From Xanthobacter autotrophicus (lineage in GTDB: Bacteria > Pseudomonadota > Alphaproteobacteria > Rhizobiales > Xanthobacteraceae), in contig NZ_JAIVFN010000011.1 of the NCBI RefSeq assembly GCF_030015065.1, forward strand, positions 1 to 57,694: 57,694 nt of DNA, in the 5' to 3' direction. The position numbers and the translations under genes were made by a program. Under the pieces are notes generated by a model, which did no database searches, had not been told where the DNA came from, and was given only the letters and a program-made list of their open reading frames with translations. How positions within the stretch are numbered: the first letter of the stretch is position 1; the number at the start of each line of letters is the position of its first letter. Positions 7,034-14,989 of this stretch are shown here, piece after piece.

Positions 7034-7711
7034 ATGCATATCGAACCCGGCCTTGTGGACGGCGGAAAGATCTGGCTGAGCTACGTCACCGCCGCCGGCG
7101 CTGGCGGCTACACGATGAAGCTCGCCTTCGACGCGCTGCGGGAGCGCGGGGCGCTCTCCCTGCTGTCGCGCAGCGCGGCTGCGACGGCGCTGGTCTTTTC
7201 CTTCTTCGAGGTCCTGCCGCACTATCCGGTGGGCGTCTCCGAGGTGCACCTCATTCTCGGCTCGACCCTGTTCCTGATGTTCGGGGCTGCGCCGGCCGCC
7301 ATCGGCCTCGCCCTGGGCCTGCTGATCCAGGGCCTGTTCTTTGCGCCGTTCGACCTGCCGCAATTCGGCATGAACGTCACCACCCTTCTGGTCCCGCTGT
7401 TCGCCCTCACGGCGCTGGCGCCCCGGATCATCGCGCCGAACACGGCCTATGTGGACCTGAAGTACCGCCAGGCGCTCGCGCTCTCCACGACCTATCAGGC
7501 CGGCATCGTCGCCTGGGTGGCGTTCTGGGCGTTCTACGGGCAGGGCTTCACCGTCGAGAACACCGCCGCGATCTCGTCGTTCGGCGGGGCCTACCTGCTG
7601 GTCATCATCGTCGAGCCGCTGGTGGATCTCGCGGTGCTGGCGGCAGCCAAGGCCCTCAATCGCTGGAAGGGCAGCGCGCTGCTCGAGCGCCGGCTCTACG
7701 AGGCGGCCTGA
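7034..7711 (+). CDS. CbiM-like cobalt/corrinoid transport membrane protein
   Basis: 225-residue hydrophobic protein starting MHIEPGLVDGGKIWLSY, which matches the CbiM-type N-terminus, where the first His residues help bind the metal. About six or seven membrane segments are visible (for example SAAATALVFSFFEVLPHY, LILGSTLFLMFGAAPAAIGL, AYLLVIIVEPLVDLAVLA). The ATG at 7034 follows AAAGGAGCC at ideal spacing. CbiM is normally the S-component of a CbiMNQO importer, yet no N, Q or O gene is present here, so it either works alone or pairs with a transporter encoded elsewhere. The B12 riboswitch directly upstream supports a role in cobalt or corrinoid supply. Confidence 0.78.
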   Translation: MHIEPGLVDGGKIWLSYVTAAGAGGYTMKLAFDALRERGALSLLSRSAAATALVFSFFEVLPHYPVGVSEVHLILGSTLFLMFGAAPAAIGLALGLLIQGLFFAPFDLPQFGMNVTTLLVPLFALTALAPRIIAPNTAYVDLKYRQALALSTTYQAGIVAWVAFWAFYGQGFTVENTAAISSFGGAYLLVIIVEPLVDLAVLAAAKALNRWKGSALLERRLYEAA

Positions 7712-7765
7712 CCGCCTCCCGATCGCCCAATGAGGCGGCGCCCGCAGGCGCCGCCTCCCTGTGTC

Positions 7766-9307
7766 TCAGTCCGGGGCATGGAGCGGCAGGCCGAGCCGGG
7801 CGCGGCGTTTCAGCCACGGGCTCGGGCGATAGCGCGGGTCGCGGTAGAAGTCGCCCATGGCCTCCAGGATCGCGAGGATCCGGCCGGGCCCCATCTCGTC
7901 GCCGAGCTTCAGCGGTCCGCGCGGATAGCCCAGCCCGAGTTCGACCGCGCGGTCGATGTCTCCGGGAGCGGCGATGCGCTGCTGGGCCATGTCGGCCCCC
8001 ACATTCACGATGGCCGCGTGGATGCGCTGGGCGATGAAGCCCGGACTATCCTTGATGAAGGTGACGGCGGCGCCATCGGCCGCGAACAGCGCATGCGCCG
8101 CCGCGCGGACCTTCGGATCGGTCGCCGGGCTCGCCATCACCGTGCGCCGCCGGCCCAGCGTCGAGGGATCTATCGCCACCACGCGCGCCGGATCGAGCCC
8201 CTCCGCCAGGGCCGCCGTCCCGGCATCCTCTCCCCAGGGTGTGACCACCGCGATCGCGCCCGGGGACGGCCCCGCCCCCTCCTCCATCCTCGCCCCGGAT
8301 GCGGCGAGGATGGCCCGAAGCGTCGCTTCTGCGGCCGGGTCGCGACGACTGATCCACATCCTCAGGCCGGAGGGGTCGATGGCCGGCGCCGGCGGCTCGG
8401 CCGGCTTCTGCGCCTTGCCGTCGGCATAGGCGTAGAAGCCGCGGCCCGTCTTGCGCCCCAGCAGCCCGCCGAGCCTTCGGGTGGCCACCAGCACCGAGGG
8501 ACGGTAGCGCGGCTCCTCGTAATACTGGTGGTAGATGGCATCCATCACCGGCTGCGACACGTCGAGGCCGGTGAGATCGAGAAGCTCGAACGGGCCGAGC
8601 CGAAATCCGGCGGCCTCGGTCATCACCCGGTCCACGTCGGCGACATCCGCTATGCCTTCGGAAACGATCCGCAGCGCCTCCGTGAGGTAGCCGCGCCCCG
8701 CGTGGTTGACGACAAAGCCCGGCGTGTCGCTCGCCCGCACGGGATAATGCCCCATGCGGCGCGCCACTGCCGACAGCCTTTCCAGCACCGCCTCGGCGGT
8801 CAGCACGCCGCCGATCACCTCCACGATCTTCATCAGCGGAACCGGATTGAAGAAGTGGAAGCCGGCAATGCGCTCGGGCACGCGCGCGGCGGCGGCGAAG
8901 CCGGTCACGCACAGCGAGGAGGTGTTGGTGGCGATGATGCAGTCCTCGCGCACCGCCGCCTCGACCCCGGCGAGCACCTGGTGCTTGATGTCCATGCGCT
9001 CCACCACGGCCTCCACCACCAGGTCGCAGGCCGCGAAGGCAGCGTAGCCCGGCTGCGGCCCGGCCGGTGACGCAGCGATGCGCGCGATGGCGGCGTCCGC
9101 CGCGCCGGACGAAAGCTGCCCTTTCTCGGCCTTGCGACGGATCAGGGCGCCGCAGGCGGCCACGGCCTCCGCAACCCGCGCGGGCTCGGCGTCCGCCAGC
9201 AGCACGCGCATGCCCGCTTCGGCCGCGACCTGGGCGATGCCCCGCCCCATGATTCCGGCACCGACGATGCCGATCGTGGTGTCGGTACGGGTTGCGTCGT
9301 CACTCAT
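7766..9307 (-). CDS. 3-hydroxyacyl-CoA dehydrogenase, PaaH-type two-module protein
   Basis: 513-residue (S)-3-hydroxyacyl-CoA dehydrogenase. The NAD-binding motif GIVGAGIMGRGIAQ is near residue 14; the catalytic His-Glu pair lies in GFHFFNPVPLMKIVEVI near residue 145. Two C-terminal 3HCDH modules follow, one around DTPGFVVNHAGRGYLTEA and one around DSPGFIAQRIHAAIVN with GYPRGPLKLGD. The length equals PaaH-type enzymes. ATG 9307 is chosen over an in-frame GTG at 9325. It is the last gene of the operon badH-ECH-ECH-this gene. In Rhodopseudomonas pimeloyl-CoA oxidation, hydratase and dehydrogenase are fused in PimF; here they look like two proteins. The inferred substrate is 3-hydroxypimeloyl-CoA. 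Confidence 0.85.
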   Translation of the reverse strand: MSDDATRTDTTIGIVGAGIMGRGIAQVAAEAGMRVLLADAEPARVAEAVAACGALIRRKAEKGQLSSGAADAAIARIAASPAGPQPGYAAFAACDLVVEAVVERMDIKHQVLAGVEAAVREDCIIATNTSSLCVTGFAAAARVPERIAGFHFFNPVPLMKIVEVIGGVLTAEAVLERLSAVARRMGHYPVRASDTPGFVVNHAGRGYLTEALRIVSEGIADVADVDRVMTEAAGFRLGPFELLDLTGLDVSQPVMDAIYHQYYEEPRYRPSVLVATRRLGGLLGRKTGRGFYAYADGKAQKPAEPPAPAIDPSGLRMWISRRDPAAEATLRAILAASGARMEEGAGPSPGAIAVVTPWGEDAGTAALAEGLDPARVVAIDPSTLGRRRTVMASPATDPKVRAAAHALFAADGAAVTFIKDSPGFIAQRIHAAIVNVGADMAQQRIAAPGDIDRAVELGLGYPRGPLKLGDEMGPGRILAILEAMGDFYRDPRYRPSPWLKRRARLGLPLHAPD

Positions 9308-9379
9308 GTTGACCCCACGGACCACCAGAGAAAAATCCCGCTCCGGCCGAAGCGGCCGGCAACGTCTGCCCCTCCCGCC

Positions 9380-10252
9380 TCAGCCCTGAGGCGCCTTCCT
9401 GCGCGCGGCGAAGAACGCCTCCCTCAAGGCTTTGGCCTGCGGGCTGTCCCGCAGCGCGAGGAAGGCGGCGCGCTCGACGGCGAGGCCGGCATCGAGCCCG
9501 TGCTCCATGCCGGTCTCCACCGCATTGATGAGGTGCCGCCAGGCGATCTGGTCACCCTGCGCCCGTTCAAGCTCCGCGCACAGGTCCGCGATGACCGCGC
9601 GGTTCCGCTCGCGGTCCCCGAGCGCGCTCGGGCGTCCGCCGCAGGGCACGGCGGCATGGCCCTCCCGGCGCAGCGTTCGGGCAAAGCCAAGCGCGGCGCC
9701 GAGGAGGTCATCGGTTTCCACCACGCGGTCGATGGCGCCCATGGCATGGGCCTGCGACGCCTCCACCGGCGTGCCGGAGAGAAGCAGGCGCAGGGCCGGC
9801 TCGACGCCGATCAGGCGCGGCAGGCGCTGGGTTCCGCCCGCGCCGGGAATGAGGCCGAGGCGGATTTCCGGCAGTCCCATTTTCGCCGACGTCAGCGCCA
9901 CCCGAAAATGAGCCGCCAGCGCCACCTCGAAGCCACCGCCGAGGGCCGAGCCGTGGATGGCGGCGATGACCGGCTTTCGCAGCGCCGCGATGGCCCGGAG
10001 CACGTCCGGCAGCGCCGGCTCCAGTGGCGGCTTGTCGAATTCCGAAATGTCGGCGCCGGCGATGAAGGTGCGGCCGGCACAGCGCAGCACCACCGCCTCC
10101 ACCGCCGGATCGGCTTCGGCCGCGCGGATGGCGCCGAGAAGCCCGGCCCGCACCTTGTGGGACAGGGCGTTGACCGGCGGATTGTCCACTGTCACGACCG
10201 CGATGGCGTCCGTCACCTCGGTGCGCACCACAATATTGTCCGTCATCGCCAT
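9380..10252 (-). CDS. Enoyl-CoA hydratase resembling the N-terminal half of PimF/FadJ-type enzymes
   Basis: 290-residue crotonase-fold protein. The oxyanion-hole and active-site segments are visible: AGRTFIAGADISEFDKPP near residue 65, HGSALGGGFEVALAAHFRVA near 100, and LPEIRLGLIPGAGGTQRLPR near 128 with the catalytic Glu of the family. The phrase GADI-EFDKPP is typical of the hydratase half of multifunctional hydratase/dehydrogenase proteins, yet this protein ends after a helical tail without a dehydrogenase domain; the dehydrogenase is the next gene. Start ATG 10252 has GGAG at good spacing; ATG 10246 is an alternative. Likely 2,3-didehydropimeloyl-CoA hydratase (inference from context). 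Confidence 0.8.
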   Translation of the reverse strand: MAMTDNIVVRTEVTDAIAVVTVDNPPVNALSHKVRAGLLGAIRAAEADPAVEAVVLRCAGRTFIAGADISEFDKPPLEPALPDVLRAIAALRKPVIAAIHGSALGGGFEVALAAHFRVALTSAKMGLPEIRLGLIPGAGGTQRLPRLIGVEPALRLLLSGTPVEASQAHAMGAIDRVVETDDLLGAALGFARTLRREGHAAVPCGGRPSALGDRERNRAVIADLCAELERAQGDQIAWRHLINAVETGMEHGLDAGLAVERAAFLALRDSPQAKALREAFFAARRKAPQG

Positions 10253-10269
10253 CGCTCCGGGAAACCGCG

Positions 10270-11055
10270 TCAGCGGGCGAGAAACGCGGTGACGCGCCGG
10301 CGGGTGCCCGGTTCGCGCATCAGCGCGCCGATGCCCCCGATCTCGGCCTGCGCGCCGTCCGCCGCGATGGCCGCGGCGATGCCGATGCAGCGCTTGGCTT
10401 CCCGCAGCGCCTCGGGCGAGAGCGCGGCGATACGCACGGCCACCTCGTTCGCCTTCTCCGCGAATTCCGCCGCGGGCACCGCCCACTGCACGAGGCCGAG
10501 GCGCTCGGCCTCCCGCCCGTCGATCACGTCGCCCGACAGGATGATGCGCGCGGCAACGCCCGGGCCGCACAGCCGGGTGAGCCGCTGCGTGCCACCGGCG
10601 CCGGGCAGCAGCCCCACCTTGGCCTCGGGCAGGCCCAGTTTCGCCTCCCAGGCGGCGATCCTGAGATCGCAGGCGAGCGCAAGCTCGAGGCCGCCGCCCA
10701 GCGCGTGGCCCTCGATCTCGGCCAGCGTCACCGCGGGAAGCGCCGCCAGCCGGTCGAAGACCTCATGGAAGCGGCGGACGGAAGAGACCATCTCCTCCGC
10801 GCCGGTGTCGCGCGCCACGCGGGCGGCCACCATTTCCAGATCCGCCCCGGCGCAGAACAGCTTTCCCCGGCTGCGGAACCGCAGCAGCGAGACCTGCCCA
10901 TTGGCCTCCACGCGCGCGATGGCCGCGAGCAGCGCATCGAGCATGGCATCGTCGATGGCGTTGACCGGAGGGCGGCACAGGGTGACGGTGGCCACCGCAC
11001 CGTCGAAGGCGAGCGTCAGCCGATCGTCGCCGCCGCGCGGAGCCAGGGAAGTCAT
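10270..11055 (-). CDS. Enoyl-CoA hydratase, candidate cyclohex-1-ene-1-carboxyl-CoA hydratase
   Basis: 261-residue crotonase-family protein with SRGKLFCAGADLEMV near residue 60, IEGHALGGGLELALACDLRI near 103 and LPEAKVGLLPGAGGTQRL near 128, the last holding the hydratase Glu. The pathway needs a hydratase between AliB and BadH (BadK in Rhodopseudomonas), and this gene lies directly downstream of badH. Sequence similarity to remembered BadK is only family-level, so assignment rests on position; the neighbouring hydratase at 9380 could share or swap roles. ATG 11055 is preferred because GAGG lies 8 bp upstream, whereas ATG 11061 is too close to it. Confidence 0.72.
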   Translation of the reverse strand: MTSLAPRGGDDRLTLAFDGAVATVTLCRPPVNAIDDAMLDALLAAIARVEANGQVSLLRFRSRGKLFCAGADLEMVAARVARDTGAEEMVSSVRRFHEVFDRLAALPAVTLAEIEGHALGGGLELALACDLRIAAWEAKLGLPEAKVGLLPGAGGTQRLTRLCGPGVAARIILSGDVIDGREAERLGLVQWAVPAAEFAEKANEVAVRIAALSPEALREAKRCIGIAAAIAADGAQAEIGGIGALMREPGTRRRVTAFLAR

Positions 11056-11189
11056 GGGCATGCCTCGTGATCGGGTTGCTTGCAACGGCGGAGCCGCATC
11101 ATCCATCGCCCGGCGGCGCGCTGGCGGCCTCCCGCGCCGGGCGCCCCTGAGAACCCGGCGCGGGAGGATCCTTCCGGCCCGTGCCGGCG

Positions 11190-11957
11190 TCAGCCGACCA
11201 TGCTCAGGCCGCCGGACACCGACAGCACCTGGCCGGTGACATAGGCCGCCGCATCGGAGGCGAAGAAGGTGATGGCGCCGGGCAGGTCCTCCGGGTCGCC
11301 GATGCGGCCGAGGGGGATGGAGCGGCGGAACGCCTCGGCCAGCTTGTCGGCATTGCCCGCGCCCTTCTTGTAGCCCTCGAACAGCGCGGTCTGGGTGGGG
11401 CCGGGACAGACCACGTTGAAGGTGATGCCGTCACGGGCATGCTCGCGCGCGAGGGTCTTGGAGAGCGCCACGAGCCCGGCCTTGCAGGCGGCATAGACCG
11501 CCTCGCCGCTCGACCCCACGCGCGCCGCGTCGGAGGCGATGTTGACCACCCGCCCCGCCTTGCGCGCCACCATCAGCGGCAGCACCACGTGATGCATGTG
11601 GAGCGCTCCGACGAGGTTGATGGCGATCAGGCGCTGCCAATCCTCCGGCGAGGTGGCGAGGAAGGGGCGGAACACGTCCCAGCCGGCATTGTTGACGAGC
11701 ACGTCGATGGGGCCGAGGTCCGCCTGCGTCGCCGCGACGGCGGCTTCCACCGCGCCGCGATCGGTGATGTCGCAGGCATAGGCGCGGGCGACGCCGCCCT
11801 CGGCCTCGATCTGCGCCGCCGTCCGCGCCGCCGCGTCGAGGTCCCTGTCCATCACGGCCACATGGCCGCCCTTGGCAGCAAAACGTCTTGCGGTCGCGCC
11901 GCCGATACCGCCGCCACCACCGGTTATTACGATCACACGTTTTTCGAAATCTTTCAC
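11190..11957 (-). CDS. badH: 2-hydroxycyclohexanecarboxyl-CoA dehydrogenase BadH
   Basis: 255-residue SDR that oxidises 2-hydroxycyclohexane-1-carboxyl-CoA to the 2-keto compound with NAD, just before ring cleavage. It matches remembered Rhodopseudomonas BadH over most of its length: VITGGGGGIGGATARRFA, VLVNNAGWDVFRPF, LIAINLVGALHMHHVVLP, then the active-site stretch NIASDAARVGSSGEAVYAAC with the catalytic Ser and Tyr, and TGQVLSVSGGLSM at the end. The GTG at 11957 gives exactly the BadH N-terminus and length; an upstream ATG at 11990 lacks a ribosome site. It leads a four-gene operon and is divergent from the badR-like gene, with a shared operator-like dyad at 12010-12027. Confidence 0.9.
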   Translation of the reverse strand: MKDFEKRVIVITGGGGGIGGATARRFAAKGGHVAVMDRDLDAAARTAAQIEAEGGVARAYACDITDRGAVEAAVAATQADLGPIDVLVNNAGWDVFRPFLATSPEDWQRLIAINLVGALHMHHVVLPLMVARKAGRVVNIASDAARVGSSGEAVYAACKAGLVALSKTLAREHARDGITFNVVCPGPTQTALFEGYKKGAGNADKLAEAFRRSIPLGRIGDPEDLPGAITFFASDAAAYVTGQVLSVSGGLSMVG

Positions 11958-12009
11958 GGCAGACGCTCGCTTCAAACTAGACGCCGGCATTATGGGCCGA
12001 CAATTTGAT

Positions 12010-12027
12010 ATGTCAATTTATTGATAT
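12010..12027. promoter_or_regulatory. BadR-type operator candidate 1 (badH/badR intergenic)
   Basis: The dyad ATGTCAA-ttta-TTGATAT lies midway in the 131-bp divergent gap between badH (start 11957) and the MarR gene (start 12089). The same spaced arms recur at 18881-18898 (aliB/pimB) and 20236-20276 (binding-protein gene). It is therefore probably the operator of the MarR protein, controlling both its own gene and the badH operon. Confidence 0.6.
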
Positions 12028-12088
12028 AAAATTGTGTTGCGTTGGAAGGGGTCATCTCCTAACCGGCGATGGAGAGAGGGCCGCAATC

Positions 12089-12562
12089 ATGCCGCGTCGC
12101 AAATCCATGTCCGAGCCCAGTGGCTTCGAGATCGCCAACAGGCTGTTCTTCCGCCTGTATCAATGCTCGAATCTGCTGCACAAGAACGGCACCCGCTACA
12201 TGGGCGATTTCGGCGCCACCACCCAGCAATGGGCCGTGCTCGGCGCGCTGGCGCGCCCGCTGGTGCGCGAGAAGGGCATGAGCGTGAAGGACCTGATCGA
12301 GTTCCTCATGCTCAGCCGCCAGAACCTCACCGCGGTGCTCGACCGGCTGGAGGCCCGCGACTGGGTGGAGCGCGTGAAGGACCCGGAGGACGGCCGCAGC
12401 CGCCTCGTCCGCCTCACCTCCGAGGGCAACCGGACCTGGGATGCCATGCAGGGCACCATCGAGGCCTTCTATGCCCAGGCGCTGACACCCCTGAACGATG
12501 CCGAGCAGGTCCAGCTCTACCAGCTCCTCGACCGCCTGAGGGACGGCCTCAACGACGTCTGA
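12089..12562 (+). CDS. badR: MarR-family regulator, BadR-like
   Basis: 157-residue winged-helix regulator. It begins MPRRKSMSEPSGFEIANRLF and continues FRLYQCSNLLHKNGTRYM, a start I recall as typical of Rhodopseudomonas BadR. The DNA-binding part is LIEFLMLSRQNLTAVLDRLE with the wing DPEDGRSRLVRLT near residues 85-110. BadR represses alicyclic-acid genes and is released by 2-ketocyclohexanecarboxyl-CoA in R. palustris (from memory). The ATG at 12089 has GGAGAGAGGG upstream and is preferred to an in-frame start at 12005, which would begin inside the operator. It is convergent with pimD (6 bp between stops) and divergent from badH. Confidence 0.82.
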   Translation: MPRRKSMSEPSGFEIANRLFFRLYQCSNLLHKNGTRYMGDFGATTQQWAVLGALARPLVREKGMSVKDLIEFLMLSRQNLTAVLDRLEARDWVERVKDPEDGRSRLVRLTSEGNRTWDAMQGTIEAFYAQALTPLNDAEQVQLYQLLDRLRDGLNDV

Positions 12563-12568
12563 CCCGCC

Positions 12569-13720
12569 TCACGACGCCTCCAGCAAACCGGGCCCCTCGC
12601 CGAGGCACGCGAGGTGGTGGTCCACGTCGCCGAACTCCTTGTCGATCATGGTCAGCCGCTTGAAGAGATGGCCGACCTTGTATTCCATGGTCATGCCGAT
12701 CCCCCCGTGCAGCTGGATCGCCTGCTGGCCGATGAAGCGGCCGGAGATCCCGATCTGCACCTTGGCCGCCGAAAGCGCCGCGGCGCGCCGGACCGCATCG
12801 GGTTCCGCCACCGACATGACCGCATAGAGCGCCATGCTGCGCGCCTGCTCCAGCGCCACGAACATGTCCGCCGCCCGGTGCTGGAGCGCCTGGAACGAGC
12901 CGATGGTCACGCCGAACTGGGTGCGGGTCTTCAGGTAGTCGACCGTCATGGCGAGGGCTTCGTCCATGGCGCCCACCGCCTCCGCGCACAGCGCCGCGAT
13001 GGCCTCGCCCACGGCACGCGCGATGACCGGAAAGGCCCCCGCGGGATCGCCGATGACGTCCGCGTCGGCGACGAAGACATCATCGAGGCCGATGTCCGCC
13101 GCGCGCCGCCCGTCATGGGTCGCATAGGCGGTCACGCTCACCCCGGCCGAGGCCGGATCCACCAGGAACAGGCCGATGCCCTGCGCCTCGGTCCGCCCGC
13201 CCGCCGTCCGGGCGGAAACCACGAGCCGGTCGGCGATGCCCCCCGCCACCACCAGCACCTTGCGCCCCGTCAGGCGATAGCCGCCGTCCACGCGCACCGC
13301 GCGGGTCGCCACGTCGGACAGGGCCCAGCGCGCCTGCGTCTCGCCATGGGCGAAGGCGAGGACGAGGCGCCCCTCCGCGACCTGCGGAACGAGATGCGCC
13401 CGGAGCGCCGCCGACGCCCCATGGCGCAGCACCGCGCCGGCCAGCACCACGGTCTGCGCATAGGGCTCCAGCGCCAGCGCCCGCCCGATGGCTTCCATGA
13501 CGATCATGGTCTCCACCGGGCCGCCATCGAAGCCGCCGTCCCCGGCGGCGAAGGGCAGGCCCAGCAGGCCGAGATCCGCCATCTGCGTCCAGGCCTCCCG
13601 GCTCCAGCCCGGCGCGGAGCCGAGGACCTGCATGCGCCGCTCGAAGCCGTAGGACTTCGCGAAGGCGCGATCGACGCTGTCCTTCAGGAGGTTTTGTTCC
13701 TCGGAGAATTCAAAGTTCAT
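12569..13720 (-). CDS. pimD: Acyl-CoA dehydrogenase, PimD-like small subunit
   Basis: 383-residue acyl-CoA dehydrogenase-fold protein starting MNFEFSEEQNLLKDSVDRAF. FAD/acyl-CoA dehydrogenase segments are recognisable (LGLLGLPFAAGDGGFDGG, YLKTRTQFGVTIGSFQALQH, QAIQLHGGIGMTMEYKVGHL). The usual C-terminal catalytic Glu motif is replaced by IDKEFGDVDHH, and the region corresponding to the ALTEP FAD motif is altered (LVLAFAHGETQARW), as expected for the less canonical partner in a heteromeric enzyme. It lies 17 bp downstream of the PimC-like gene. Together they would convert pimeloyl-CoA to 2,3-didehydropimeloyl-CoA. Confidence 0.8.
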   Translation of the reverse strand: MNFEFSEEQNLLKDSVDRAFAKSYGFERRMQVLGSAPGWSREAWTQMADLGLLGLPFAAGDGGFDGGPVETMIVMEAIGRALALEPYAQTVVLAGAVLRHGASAALRAHLVPQVAEGRLVLAFAHGETQARWALSDVATRAVRVDGGYRLTGRKVLVVAGGIADRLVVSARTAGGRTEAQGIGLFLVDPASAGVSVTAYATHDGRRAADIGLDDVFVADADVIGDPAGAFPVIARAVGEAIAALCAEAVGAMDEALAMTVDYLKTRTQFGVTIGSFQALQHRAADMFVALEQARSMALYAVMSVAEPDAVRRAAALSAAKVQIGISGRFIGQQAIQLHGGIGMTMEYKVGHLFKRLTMIDKEFGDVDHHLACLGEGPGLLEAS

Positions 13721-13737
13721 GTGTCACGCTCCCGGCG

Positions 13738-14919
13738 TCACAGCCCGAGGATGGCCTTCGCGATGATGGTGCGCTGGATCTCGTTGGATCCGCCATAGAT
13801 GGAGAGCTTGCGCAGGTTGAAGTAGGTCGAGGCGCCGCCGCGGGCCCAGTCATGGCCCTGCGGCCCCTCGTCCGCGTGGCGCACCAAAGCGGCGGGGCCG
13901 ATGAGGTCCATCAGCAGCTCGGTGGTGGCCTGCTGCAGTTCCGAGCCGCGGATCTTGAGGATGGAGGAGGCCGGATCGGGCTTGCCCTCCCCCCGCCCGC
14001 GCTCGGCGGCGATGACGCGCAGCTGGGTCATCTCCAGGGCCTTGATCTCCACCTCGAGCGCGGCAAGCCGGCGGCGGAAGACCGGGTCGGCCATGCGCGG
14101 CTCGCCAGCGTCGCAGGGGGCCGTCGCGAGGTCGCGGATGCGGCGCGCGCGGGCCTTGGAGAGGCCGACCCGCGCCTGCCCGTTGCGCTCGTTGCCCAGC
14201 AGGAACTTGGCGTAGTCCCAGCCCTTGTTCTCCTCGCCCACGAGGTTTTCCGCGGGCACGCGCACATCCTCGAAGAACACCTCGTTGATCTCGAAGCCGC
14301 CGTCGATGGTCTCGACCGGGCGCACGGTCACGCCCGGCGTCGTCATGTCCACCAGCAGGAAGGAGATGCCGTTCTGCTTCCTGGCCGAAGGATCCGTGCG
14401 GGCGAGGACGAAGATCCAGTCGGCGTGCTGGGCGAGCGTGGTCCAGGCCTTCTGGCCGTTGACCACGTAATGGTCGCCGTCGCGCACCGCGCGGGTCTTC
14501 AGGCTCGCGAGGTCGGAGCCTGCGCCCGGCTCCGAGAAGCCCTGGCACCACCAGTCGTCGAGGCGGGCGATGCGCGGCAGGAAGCGCTCCTTCTGCGCCC
14601 GCGAGCCGAAGGTGTAGATCACCGGCCCCACCATGGAGGTGCCGAAGGACAGGGTCTCCGGCGCGGGAAACTGCTGGACCTCGTCGCGGAAGATCATCTG
14701 CCGGATAGGATCCCAGCCGGTGCCGCCCCACTCCAGGGGCCAGTGGGGCACCGCCCAGCCCCTGGCATGGAGGATGCGCGTCCAGGCGACGAGTTCCTCC
14801 TTACCGAGCCGGCGGCCCTCTCTCAGCTTGCGGCGAGCCTCCTCCGACAAGGCGGAGCCAAGAAAATGCCGGACCTCGCCCCGGAAGGCGATCTCCTCAT
14901 CGGTGAAGCCGAGCTGCAT
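13738..14919 (-). CDS. pimC: Acyl-CoA dehydrogenase, PimC-like large subunit
   Basis: 393-residue acyl-CoA dehydrogenase. It has the FAD-contact stretch WCQGFSEPGAGSDLASLKTR near residue 130, VNGQKAWTTLAQHADWIFVL near 158, and the C-terminal LSIYGGSNEIQRTIIAKAIL. In the last motif Gly replaces the Glu used as base by medium-chain enzymes, so the base must come from elsewhere or from the partner subunit. It fits the large subunit of pimeloyl-CoA dehydrogenase in the pim operon of R. palustris. It is followed by pimD on the same strand and preceded by badI 70 bp upstream. Confidence 0.82.
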   Translation of the reverse strand: MQLGFTDEEIAFRGEVRHFLGSALSEEARRKLREGRRLGKEELVAWTRILHARGWAVPHWPLEWGGTGWDPIRQMIFRDEVQQFPAPETLSFGTSMVGPVIYTFGSRAQKERFLPRIARLDDWWCQGFSEPGAGSDLASLKTRAVRDGDHYVVNGQKAWTTLAQHADWIFVLARTDPSARKQNGISFLLVDMTTPGVTVRPVETIDGGFEINEVFFEDVRVPAENLVGEENKGWDYAKFLLGNERNGQARVGLSKARARRIRDLATAPCDAGEPRMADPVFRRRLAALEVEIKALEMTQLRVIAAERGRGEGKPDPASSILKIRGSELQQATTELLMDLIGPAALVRHADEGPQGHDWARGGASTYFNLRKLSIYGGSNEIQRTIIAKAILGL

Positions 14920-14989
14920 GGGTGTTCCTCCGGGTTCTCACGCCTGTTCGCCGCGGGACGGCACGACAGGCGCAAGATCTGGCGCCCGC

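Noticed and set aside
10270-11055. Firm badK label for this hydratase
   Set aside because: Only family-level similarity to BadK is apparent; the role is inferred from position, so no symbol is given.
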